Positions 20,899 through 29,831 of a DNA stretch of 64,000 nt are shown here, in pieces. Origin of the DNA: Luteolibacter sp. SL250 (GTDB taxonomy: Bacteria; Verrucomicrobiota; Verrucomicrobiia; Verrucomicrobiales; Akkermansiaceae); contig NZ_CP113054.1 in the NCBI RefSeq assembly GCF_026625605.1, positions 1,426,001-1,490,000 of the forward strand. Direction: 5' to 3'. The notes beneath the pieces were generated by a model, which worked only from the letters and a program-made list of their open reading frames with translations, was not told where the DNA came from and did no database searches. Both the position numbers and the translations under genes were made by a program. The number at the start of each line of letters is the position of its first letter. Positions within the stretch are counted from its first letter, which is position 1.

Positions 20899-23574
20899 AT
20901 GAAAAAAATCGTCTTCCGGGTCAACTACCACACCGTTACCGGGCAGAGCCTGTGGGTGAAGATCTCCGTGAAGATGGGGGACGCGACGTTCGAGCACCTG
21001 CTGCCGATGCGGTGGATCAGCGGGACGCAGTGGCAGACGGAGTGGGAGACGGGCTGGAGCACGAGCGCGGGGTTCCTGCTTTTCACCTACCGCTATGTGT
21101 TCCGGCAGGAAGGAAACGGGGTGGAGCTGGAGGAATGGGGCGGGCCGAGGATGATCGGCGCGTTCGAGGACGCGGTGGTGGCGCTGGACACGTGGTGTTC
21201 CGCCGGGACGGTGGACCATGCGTATGCGACGAAGGCCTTCGGCGCGGCGGGCAGGCGGCGGGTGGAGGGCACCGTGGAGTCACGGGGGAATCATGATTTC
21301 CAACTGCGGATGGCGGCGGTGCCGGAGGGCATGGCGGTCTGCCTGACGGGAAATGCGGAGGAACTGGGCTGCTGGGACCCGGCGCGCGCGCTGGTGATGG
21401 CGGAGTCCGCGCCGGATGTGTGGAAGGTCCGCGTGGGCATGGCCGCAGGGCGGGATGTGGATTACAAATACGGCCTCTACGACGTGGCGGAGGGCAGGCT
21501 GGTGCATCTGGAAAAGGGGGAGAACCGCCGGATTCATAGTCCGGTGGTGGCGGGGAACCAGTCCACCCGCATCAGTGACGAGGCGTACCGGCGGGACGAC
21601 AGCCAGCTTTTCCGCGGAGCGGGCGTGGCGGTGCCGGTCTTTTCCCTGCGCAGCCGGGACGGGCTGGGCGTGGGCGAATTTTCCGACCTGAAGCCGCTGG
21701 CGGACTGGGCCGCTGCGGCGGGCCTGGGGATCATCCAGATCCTGCCGGTCAATGACACGACGTCCTCCCACACGTGGACGGACTCCTATCCTTACTCCGC
21801 CATCAGCGCGTTCGCGCTGCACCCCATCTACCTGCGGGTGGATGCCATGGGCTTCACCATGCCGGAGGATTTCCACCGGCGGCTGGGCGGGGCGCGGGAA
21901 AAGCTCAACGCGCTGCCACAGGTGGACCATGAGGGGGTGATGGCGGCGAAGACGGCGCTGCTGCGGGAGATCTACGATGCGCACCGTAGTGCCATCCATG
22001 CGGATGCCGGATTCCGCGCGTTCGTGGAGGGGAACCGTGGCTGGGTGGTGCCCTACGCCGCGTTCTGCGTGCTGCGCGACCGGAAGGGGACGGCGGAGTT
22101 TTCAAAGTGGGGGGAGTGGGCGGTCTATGACGCGGCGCGGGTGGCGGAGCTGGCGCGCGAGGGCGGGCCGGACTGGGACGCGGTGGCGTGGCACTTGTGG
22201 TTGCAATACGAACTGGACCGCCAGCTCATGGACGCGGTGGGCCATCTCCACGGGCGCGGCGTGGTTCTGAAGGGGGACCTGCCCATCGGCATCGACCGGG
22301 AGTCCGTGGACGCGTGGTCCGCGCCGGAACTCTACCACATGGACGCGCAGACGGGCGCGCCGCCGGACGCCTTTGCCGTGAAGGGGCAGAACTGGGGCTT
22401 CCCCACCTACAACTGGGGCCTGATGAAACAGGACGGCTACGCCTGGTGGCGGGAGCGGTTCGCCCGGTTGAGCCGCTACTTCGATGCCTACCGCATCGAC
22501 CACATCCTGGGCTTCTTCCGCATCTGGCAGGTGCCGTATGAACAGGTGGACGGCATCATGGGTTGGTTCGACCCGGCGCTGGCCATCCATGTGGATGAGA
22601 TCTGGGAACGGGGCATCCCGTTCGACCGGGAGCGGTTCTGTGCGCCGTATCTGCGGGAGGAGTCGCTGGAGGAGCGGTTCGGCGCGGATGTGGCGGAGGT
22701 GAAGGCGCGTTTCCTGGATGACCGGGGAAAAGGCGCGTGGCGGCTGAAGCCGGAGGTGGACACGCAGCGGAAGATCATCGGCCTGCCGGACGACGCGCTG
22801 ACCGGGCGGGTGCGGGAGGCGCTGCTGGACTGCGTGAGCGACGTCCTGTTTTTCGAGGCTCCGGGATCTGGCGGTCAGGAATACCATCCACGCTGCGGCA
22901 TGCAGCTCACCCGCAGCTACGCCGCGCTGGATGCGGACGTGAAGGCGAAGGTCGAAGACCTCTACAACGACTATTTCTACCGCAGGCAGGAGGACTACTG
23001 GCAGGCGCAGGGTTACGAGAAGCTGCCGGCCATGCGCCGCGCCAGTGACATGCTGCTGTGCGGGGAGGATCTGGGCATGGTCCCCGCATGCGTGCCGGGC
23101 GTGCTGAAGGAAACGGGCATCCTGTCGCTGGAGATCCAGCGGATGCCGAAGGCGCCGGGCAGCCGCTTCTTCAACCCGGCGGATGCGCCCTACATGAGTG
23201 TGGTCAGCCCCTCCACCCACGACATGCCGACCCTCCGCGAGTGGTGGACGGAGGACCGTGAGGCGACGAAGGATTTCGCGTGGGAGATGTTCGGCATCGC
23301 CGCGCCACCGGAGGAACTGGACGGGGCGCTGGCGGAGCGCATCATCGCGCAGCACCTGCACTCGCCCGCCATGTGGGCCATCTTCCCGCTGCAGGACCTG
23401 CTGGCGATGGATGAGACGCTGCGCCACCCGGACGCCGCGGCGGAGAGGATCAACGTGCCCGCCATCATGCCCTACTACTGGCGCTACCGCATGCACCTGG
23501 AGGTGGAGGTGCTGGCGGCGGCGGAGAATTTCAACACGCGGCTGGGCGGGCTGGTGAGGGAGTCCGGCAGATGA
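20899..23574 (+). CDS. malQ: DPE2-like 4-alpha-glucanotransferase with CBM20 domains (GH77)
   Basis: 891 residues, far longer than amylomaltase (about 500). Two starch-binding CBM20 domains come first (about 1-120 and 130-235; second with PEGMAVCLTGNAEELGCWDP). The GH77 catalytic domain follows, with nucleophile D534 in AYRIDHILGF, acid/base E723 in LLCGEDLGMVP and D775 in STHDMPTLREWW. The nucleophile-to-acid/base distance of 189 residues shows the large insertion typical of plant DPE2 and its bacterial relatives, which move glucose from maltose to glycogen-like acceptors. The gene ends in an ATGA overlap with a GNAT gene. Fits with the glycogen genes at 36.9-39.4 kb. Confidence 0.87.
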   Translation: MKKIVFRVNYHTVTGQSLWVKISVKMGDATFEHLLPMRWISGTQWQTEWETGWSTSAGFLLFTYRYVFRQEGNGVELEEWGGPRMIGAFEDAVVALDTWCSAGTVDHAYATKAFGAAGRRRVEGTVESRGNHDFQLRMAAVPEGMAVCLTGNAEELGCWDPARALVMAESAPDVWKVRVGMAAGRDVDYKYGLYDVAEGRLVHLEKGENRRIHSPVVAGNQSTRISDEAYRRDDSQLFRGAGVAVPVFSLRSRDGLGVGEFSDLKPLADWAAAAGLGIIQILPVNDTTSSHTWTDSYPYSAISAFALHPIYLRVDAMGFTMPEDFHRRLGGAREKLNALPQVDHEGVMAAKTALLREIYDAHRSAIHADAGFRAFVEGNRGWVVPYAAFCVLRDRKGTAEFSKWGEWAVYDAARVAELAREGGPDWDAVAWHLWLQYELDRQLMDAVGHLHGRGVVLKGDLPIGIDRESVDAWSAPELYHMDAQTGAPPDAFAVKGQNWGFPTYNWGLMKQDGYAWWRERFARLSRYFDAYRIDHILGFFRIWQVPYEQVDGIMGWFDPALAIHVDEIWERGIPFDRERFCAPYLREESLEERFGADVAEVKARFLDDRGKGAWRLKPEVDTQRKIIGLPDDALTGRVREALLDCVSDVLFFEAPGSGGQEYHPRCGMQLTRSYAALDADVKAKVEDLYNDYFYRRQEDYWQAQGYEKLPAMRRASDMLLCGEDLGMVPACVPGVLKETGILSLEIQRMPKAPGSRFFNPADAPYMSVVSPSTHDMPTLREWWTEDREATKDFAWEMFGIAAPPEELDGALAERIIAQHLHSPAMWAIFPLQDLLAMDETLRHPDAAAERINVPAIMPYYWRYRMHLEVEVLAAAENFNTRLGGLVRESGR

Positions 23575-24083
23575 CCGGCGTGCGGCTACGGCAGTGGCAG
23601 GACGGCGACCTGGATCGGTTCGCGGAAATGAACGCGGACCCGGAGGTGATGCGTTGGTTCCTGAAATGTCCGTCCGCCACGGAGTCCGCCGCGATGATGG
23701 AGCGTTTCCGCGTGGACATCGACCGGCGGGGCTGGGGCCTGTGGGCGGTGGAGGTGGACGGGGATTTCGCCGGGTTCACGGGGCTGTCCGAGCCTGCCTT
23801 CACGGCGGCGTTCACCCCCTGCGTGGAGATCGGATGGCGCTTCCGGAGGGAATATTGGGGCCGGGGGATCGCGTTCGAGGCGGCCCGGCAGGCGGAGGAT
23901 TTCGCGTTTGGGGAGCTGGGGTTGGCGGAACTCGTGTCCTTCACGACGGAGGGCAACCTGCGGTCCAGACGGCTGATGGAGCGGCTGGGATTCACAAGGA
24001 ATCCGGCGGAGGATTTCCCGCATCCGCTGGTTCCGGCGGGGCATGCGCTGGTGAGGCATGTGCTTTACCGGAAGGCGGGGTGA
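23571..24083 (+). CDS. GNAT acetyltransferase (RimJ/RimL type)
   Basis: 170 residues. LRQWQDGDLDRFAEMNADPE at the N-terminus, EIGWRFRREYWGRGIAFEAA (the acetyl-CoA-binding R/Q-x-x-G-x-G/A region) and SFTTEGNLRSRRLMERLGF are the usual motifs of the RimL-like GNATs that acetylate N-terminal amino groups or small amines. It is translationally coupled to the glucanotransferase gene by ATGA. The substrate is unknown. Confidence 0.75.
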   Translation: MTGVRLRQWQDGDLDRFAEMNADPEVMRWFLKCPSATESAAMMERFRVDIDRRGWGLWAVEVDGDFAGFTGLSEPAFTAAFTPCVEIGWRFRREYWGRGIAFEAARQAEDFAFGELGLAELVSFTTEGNLRSRRLMERLGFTRNPAEDFPHPLVPAGHALVRHVLYRKAG

Positions 24084-24141
24084 TGGTGGTAGGGCGGTCC
24101 GTCCGGGGCCGCCGAAGCTGCAAGCGGATGGAGTCGCCCCG

Positions 24142-24341
24142 GTCGCGGCAGCGTCATGGAGTGCGGCAGTCCTCTGCCGCTATCAGTGGCGGGTGGAACT
24201 TTCCCCCAACAGAAGACCTTTTCCGGAACGACAGGCCACCTCCCTGACGAAAGCCCACCGGACCATTCCGCTGCTTTCCCGTGTCGGCATCCATTTCCCA
24301 AAGCGGCAGAGGGCTGCCGCACTCCATGACGCTGCCGCGAC
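24142..24341. repeat. 200-bp element with 40-bp terminal inverted repeats
   Basis: Arms 24142-24181 and 24302-24341 match at 39 of 40 positions; the 120 bases between them are unique. Each arm contains CATGGAGTGCGGCAG and a smaller hairpin GCGGCAG-TCCT-CTGCCGC. The layout is that of the family 2 elements (26228, 36346, 39451), with a different hairpin stem. It fills the middle of the 24084-24524 gap; no gene is seen in the rest. Confidence 0.85.
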
Positions 24342-24524
24342 GATCATGGCTCCATTTCACCTCCGCACGTCGGCGGCCTATCCGCCGGAATCCATGGAGC
24401 ACCCGAGGGGGCGCCATTTCGGGAGGTTTTTCCCAACCGCCGCGTCTTTCCCCCATGGTTGCGGGGAAAAAATTGGCCACCTGTTCAATCCCTGCTCCAC
24501 CGCCTGTTGGGGGACAACATACGG

Positions 24525-26105
24525 ATGGCAAAACCATCCCATGAGGAGTCCACCCTGCGGCCGCAACCCCACGCCGTCGGCCCGGAGAAGTCGGTGCTTT
24601 CCAGCCTGCTGAAGGAACCGGAGCGGTGCTTCCGGAGGGCGCGGGAACTGGGGGTGACGGAGGCGTCTTTCCACCTGCCCGGCCACGCGCTGCTGTTCAC
24701 GGAACTGGAACGCGCGGGCGACGGGCCGGGGGAGACCGACCTGGTGGCGCTCATCCATTCGCTGGACGACCGGAGCCTGCTGGGCGCGGTCGGTGGGCCA
24801 TCCGCGCTGACGGACATCTACACCTACGCTCCGTCAGCGGCGGCGTTCGACCGGCACGTGGACATCCTGCGGGACAAGGAAGTGCAGCGGGCGATGCTGC
24901 GGCATTTCCGTGAAGGGATCGAGGCGGTGTACGCGGATCCTGCGGAAACGCGGAGCCATCTGGAGCGGGTGACGGAGGCGCTGCGCGGGCTGAACGCCAC
25001 CCGTGGTTCCGTCGCCAGGTCCCTGCGGGAAAGGGCGGGGCTGCTGCGCTATGACGCCACCACCGTGCCGCCGGGGGAGGAGATCTGCCTGCTGCTGGGG
25101 GACATCCCGGTCGCCGCGCGCGGGAACCTCACCGTCATCCAGGGGAAATCGAAGGTGGGGAAATCCGCCGTCGTCTCCGCCATCCTCGGCACGGTGCAGG
25201 TGTCCGCCGCCACGGAGCCGGGGGACTGCCTGGGCTTCCGCTGGCAGGGACGGGAGGGGGCGGTGAACGGGGCCATCATCCACCTGGACACGGAGCAGAG
25301 TCCGGCGGACTGGCACGCGCTGGTCACGCGCGGCGCACGGCGGGCCGGGCTGGCGGTGCCGCTGGGGCGGCTCATTTCCCTGCCGCTGGTCACCTTTTCC
25401 CGCGGGGAGCGGCTGGCCCTGCTGCGGGAACTGCTGGAGCATGAACGGGACCACGGCAACGGCACGGAGGTTCTGGTCATCGACGGCGTCGCGGACCTCT
25501 GCATCAGCCCGAACGATGAGGCGGAGGGGCTGGAGCTGGTGTCCCGGCTCATGGCGCTGGCGCAGGAGTTCGGCATCGCCGTGGTCCTCATCATCCATGA
25601 GAATCCCGGCACGGACACGGCGAAGACGCGCGGCCACCTGGGCAGCGAGCTGAACCGGAAGGCATTCGCCAACCTGCGGATCGACAAGGACCCGTCCACC
25701 GGCCTGTCCGTCATCTACGGCACGGACATGCGCAAGCGGGACATCCCGCAGAACCACGGCTTCTGCTTCGGCTGGGATGACGCGGCGAGGATGCACGTTT
25801 ACAAGGGCCGCAACGCCACCATGAAGGCGGAGATGCGGGAGCGCGACGCCATCACCCGCGCACGGGAGGAGTGGAAGAGGATTTTCGAGCAGAAAGGGAA
25901 AATGGACTGCTTTCCCTTTCTGACCGTCCGGGACGCGATCGAGCTGGAAAGGGACATCAAAGGGAAAGCGGAATCCACCACGGAGACCACCATGAAGAAG
26001 CGGCTGCAACGTGCCGAAGTCCTTGGTATTCTGGAGAAAACGGCGAGAGGTGTCTATCAGCTCAAGCCCAAAGGGAAAACGGGACATCATAGGGAAAGTG
26101 AGTGA
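24525..26105 (+). CDS. RepA/DnaB-like AAA_25 ATPase
   Basis: 526 residues from ATG 24525. An N-terminal helical domain resembles the DnaB N-terminus (GPEKSVLSSLLKEPERCFRR). The RecA-like core has Walker A GKSKVGKS and Walker B VLVIDGVADL, with sensor/arginine features near VVLIIHENPGTD and GSELNRKAFANLRID. This is the AAA_25 group (RSF1010 RepA, phage/plasmid helicases). The C-terminus looks like a winged helix (TMKKRLQRAEVLGILEKTAR). Plasmids and satellites use such proteins for replication, but no Rep, integrase or other plasmid gene is adjacent. The 3' end of the gene contains GGGAAA-rich direct repeats. A strong terminator follows at 26135. Confidence 0.65.
   Translation: MAKPSHEESTLRPQPHAVGPEKSVLSSLLKEPERCFRRARELGVTEASFHLPGHALLFTELERAGDGPGETDLVALIHSLDDRSLLGAVGGPSALTDIYTYAPSAAAFDRHVDILRDKEVQRAMLRHFREGIEAVYADPAETRSHLERVTEALRGLNATRGSVARSLRERAGLLRYDATTVPPGEEICLLLGDIPVAARGNLTVIQGKSKVGKSAVVSAILGTVQVSAATEPGDCLGFRWQGREGAVNGAIIHLDTEQSPADWHALVTRGARRAGLAVPLGRLISLPLVTFSRGERLALLRELLEHERDHGNGTEVLVIDGVADLCISPNDEAEGLELVSRLMALAQEFGIAVVLIIHENPGTDTAKTRGHLGSELNRKAFANLRIDKDPSTGLSVIYGTDMRKRDIPQNHGFCFGWDDAARMHVYKGRNATMKAEMRERDAITRAREEWKRIFEQKGKMDCFPFLTVRDAIELERDIKGKAESTTETTMKKRLQRAEVLGILEKTARGVYQLKPKGKTGHHRESE
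25951..26102. repeat. GGGAAA-rich direct repeats at the 3' end of the ATPase gene
   Basis: GGGACATCAAAGGGAAAGCG (from about 25953) and GGGACATCATAGGGAAAGTG (from about 26083) are 20-base direct repeats with two differences. More AAAGGGAAA words occur at about 25895, 26071 and 26120-26131. Iteron-like arrays next to or inside replication genes are one reading; a chance effect of KGK codons is the other. Confidence 0.5.
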
Positions 26106-26134
26106 TTTCCCGTTTCCGGAAAGGGAAAGGGAAT

Positions 26135-26159
26135 CCGGGGGTCTATAGGAGACCCCCGG
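26135..26159 (+). terminator. Strong hairpin after the RepA-like gene
   Basis: Perfect 10-bp stem CCGGGGGTCT / AGACCCCCGG with loop ATAGG, followed by TTT. The GC-rich stem sits 30 bp after the stop. Confidence 0.7.
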
Positions 26160-26227
26160 TTTCCCTATCCTGGCAACCATCGGAGGAGCATCCATCATGA
26201 CAAGCTGCCAACGGACCTGGCGACGTC

Positions 26228-26298
26228 ATGGAGCGCGGACTTCAGTCCGCCCCGGAGAATCCAGCCTGCGAAGCCAAGCGGACTGAAGTCCGCGCTCC
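26228..26298. repeat. Family 2 repeat, copy a
   Basis: Long inverted ends GGAGCGCGGACTTCAGTCCGC (26230-26250) and GCGGACTGAAGTCCGCGCTCC (26278-26298). Each end is itself a small hairpin (GCGGACT/AGTCCGC). The spacer contains CCCGGAGAATC and GCGAAGCCA, conserved in the other copies. It lies in the 26106-26457 gap before sucC, which contains no gene. Confidence 0.9.
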
Positions 26299-26457
26299 AA
26301 TGCCCCTCCGGAGGGAGCCGTCCGCCCCCCCCCGGGATGAATCCCAGTCCTAGCCGCCATCGGAATAAATCACGACGGATGCCTTGACCGGTCCGGGGCG
26401 GAGATCCTAGGTTTCGCGCGGTTCGCTGCCCGCCGCAGCCAGATTTTTCCCCGCGCC

Positions 26458-27639
<1,182 letters not shown>

Positions 27640-27672
27640 TCGATCCGCAGAACCCTCCACCCCACCACGACC

Positions 27673-28074
27673 ATGTCCGGCATCGGCATCAAGGAACTCG
27701 CATTCGTTGGTTATTCGGTGAACGACATCGCCGAGTCCCGCCGCTTCTACGGTGAGATCCTCGGCCTGCCGGAAGGCATGGTCTTCGACCACGAGGGCGA
27801 GGTCGGCTGGGTGGAGTACAGCGTGCCCGGTGGCGGCACGCTCGCGATCACGAAGGCCAACGACCAGTGGCAGCCCAGCGAGCACGGCGGCGGCGCCTGT
27901 TTCGAGGTGGAAGACCTCGATGTCGCTGTCTCGAAAATGGAAGCCGCGGGCGTGAAGATCGCTATGCCCATCCAGGACTTCCCGATCTGCCGCATGGCCC
28001 TGATTTCGGACCCGTCCGGCAACACCATCGCCATCCACCAGAAAAAGGCGAACCATCCCGAGTGTTCGCACTGA
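27673..28074 (+). CDS. VOC/glyoxalase-fold protein
   Basis: 133 residues, one VOC domain with two beta-alpha-beta-beta-beta units ([40 protein letters not shown]). Metal ligands of the fold are probably E/H in the strands around [11 protein letters not shown] and [11 protein letters not shown]. Such proteins are small-molecule lyases, dioxygenases or resistance proteins. The gene sits between sucC and sucD, 33 bp after sucC and 4 bp before the nucleotidyltransferase gene, and is therefore probably in the same transcript. The substrate is unknown. Confidence 0.8.
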   Translation: MSGIGIKELAFVGYSVNDIAESRRFYGEILGLPEGMVFDHEGEVGWVEYSVPGGGTLAITKANDQWQPSEHGGGACFEVEDLDVAVSKMEAAGVKIAMPIQDFPICRMALISDPSGNTIAIHQKKANHPECSH

Positions 28075-28078
28075 GGCA

Positions 28079-28606
28079 ATGACGCTCCGGCAATTCTACG
28101 ACTGGCAGACAGCAGGAGGCGCGAAAGATGTTTCGCGGCTCGTCGCCGTTTTGGAGGAGCGCGAAATCCCATGGTGCATGATCGGTGGGCTTGCGGTGAA
28201 CCATTGGGCCGCGGAGCCGATGGCCACGGCGGATGTCGATCTGGTGATCGTCTCCGGAATGGTCGAAGAAGCTGCTGCGGCTTTCAAGGATCTGGGCTTT
28301 TCCGAAAGCCGTTTCCAGTGGTCGATCAATTTCAAAGGAGAGTCCAAGGTTTCGATCCAGATCAGCACGGAGGAAATGTATCTGAGCTTTCCGTCGCGGT
28401 CGGTCCCCGCATCCATCCATGGCATTTTGATGAGGGTGGCCTCGTTGGAGGATACCCTCGCCGGCAAACTCGCCGCCTATCAGGAGCCGGAGAGAAGGCC
28501 CACGAAAAAACTCAAGGATCTTCTCGATATCGGAAGACTTGTGGAAACCCATCCGGAGCTGCTGGAACAGATACCAGAAGAAATCGCCGCAAAGCTCAAT
28601 CCTTAA
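28079..28606 (+). CDS. Nucleotidyltransferase-fold protein (AbiEii/MNT-like)
   Basis: 175 residues. [20 protein letters not shown] matches the GG..a...g..RpT.D.D signature of nucleotidyltransferases of the AbiEii/DUF6036 type, in which the DxD binds the metal. Here the motif reads MATADVDL, so both aspartates are kept. The C-terminal part ([20 protein letters not shown]) also fits: these proteins usually have a K..a..dR...KD..Dl motif. Related proteins are toxins of type IV systems or partners of HEPN proteins. No antitoxin-like gene is adjacent. Position within the sucCD operon is unusual. Confidence 0.7.
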   Translation: MTLRQFYDWQTAGGAKDVSRLVAVLEEREIPWCMIGGLAVNHWAAEPMATADVDLVIVSGMVEEAAAAFKDLGFSESRFQWSINFKGESKVSIQISTEEMYLSFPSRSVPASIHGILMRVASLEDTLAGKLAAYQEPERRPTKKLKDLLDIGRLVETHPELLEQIPEEIAAKLNP

Positions 28607-28634
28607 GCACCTCACATCCTACCTAACTCCCGCC

Positions 28635-29531
28635 ATGTCCATCCTCATCGACGAAAACACCAAGGTCCTGGTCCAGGGCATCACCGGCAGCTTCGGCGCC
28701 CGCCACGCGCAACTTTCCCTGGCCTATGGCACGAAGCTGGTCGCGGGTGTGACCCCCGGCAAGGGCGGACAGAAGTTCGAGGACGTGGTGCCGATCTTTG
28801 ACACCGTCTCCCAGGCCGTGAAGGAAACCGGAGCGACCGCCTCCGCCATCTTCGTCCCGCCGCCATTCGCCGCGGACGCCATCCTGGAAGCGAACGACGC
28901 CGGTGTGGACCTCATCGTCTGCATCACCGAAGGCATCCCGGTCATGGACATGATGCGGGTGAAGGAAGCCATGCGCGGCTCGAAGTCCCGCCTCATCGGC
29001 CCGAACTGCCCCGGTCTGGTCACTCCCGGCTACGGTGAGAAATCCCACGGTGGCTGCCGCATCGGCATCACCCCTTCCCAGATCTGCAAGCGCGGCAACG
29101 TCGGCGTGGTTTCCCGCTCCGGCACCCTCACCTATGAGGCCGTGTTCCAGCTCACCCAGCTCGGCTACGGCCAGAGCACGCTCGTCGGCATCGGCGGTGA
29201 CCCGATCAACGGCACCTCCCACCTCGACGTGCTGGAAATGTTCAACAACGACCCGGAGACCGAGGCCATCATCATGATCGGCGAGATCGGCGGCACCGCC
29301 GAGGTCGAGGCCGCCCGCTGGGCGAAGGAGAACTGCAAGAAGCCCATCGCGGGCTTCATCGCCGGAGCCACCGCACCTCCCGGCCGCCGCATGGGCCACG
29401 CCGGCGCCATCGTCGGTGGTGAGGAAGACACCGCGCAGGCGAAGAAGCGCATCCTCGCGGAGTGCGGCATCGCCGTGGCGGAAACGCCGAGCGTGATGGC
29501 CACCACGCTGCTGGAGCGCTGGGGCAAGTAA
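28635..29531 (+). CDS. sucD: Succinyl-CoA synthetase alpha subunit
   Basis: 298 residues from ATG 28635. Seen: the CoA-binding Rossmann start [38 protein letters not shown], the phosphohistidine loop [13 protein letters not shown] and the [13 protein letters not shown] motif. It forms the alpha-beta complex with SucC. A terminator follows 25 bp after the stop. Confidence 0.95.
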   Translation: MSILIDENTKVLVQGITGSFGARHAQLSLAYGTKLVAGVTPGKGGQKFEDVVPIFDTVSQAVKETGATASAIFVPPPFAADAILEANDAGVDLIVCITEGIPVMDMMRVKEAMRGSKSRLIGPNCPGLVTPGYGEKSHGGCRIGITPSQICKRGNVGVVSRSGTLTYEAVFQLTQLGYGQSTLVGIGGDPINGTSHLDVLEMFNNDPETEAIIMIGEIGGTAEVEAARWAKENCKKPIAGFIAGATAPPGRRMGHAGAIVGGEEDTAQAKKRILAECGIAVAETPSVMATTLLERWGK

Positions 29532-29555
29532 GTTTAGTATAAGCGCAAGGTTTGC

Positions 29556-29603
29556 GGCCGGTTCGTGGAAAACTCCGTCGAGTTCTCCAGAACCGGCCTT
29601 TTT
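29556..29603 (+). terminator. Rho-independent terminator of the suc operon
   Basis: GGCCGGTTC (29556-29564) pairs with GAACCGGCC (29590-29598), with an inner GGA/TCC helix, then five T. The remaining 29604-29831 interval holds no recognisable gene or repeat. Confidence 0.85.
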
Positions 29604-29831
29604 ATGTGGCTAAAGGAGGAACGGAAGTTCTTCCGGGTGAGGGTGACGGGTCCGTGATCTGCCGGGCGGACAGCTCCGCCAGTCTGGCTTTGTAGTTATC
29701 TCAGGAAATGGTTTTCATCAGATGCGCAAACCGGTTGATGGACTGATGGTTATAGGAAGAAGATGGGCGGAAGTCGCGTCCTTTTTGCTTCCTCGGCCTG
29801 GCGGAGTTATGGAAAAGTATGTGCTTTCTTC

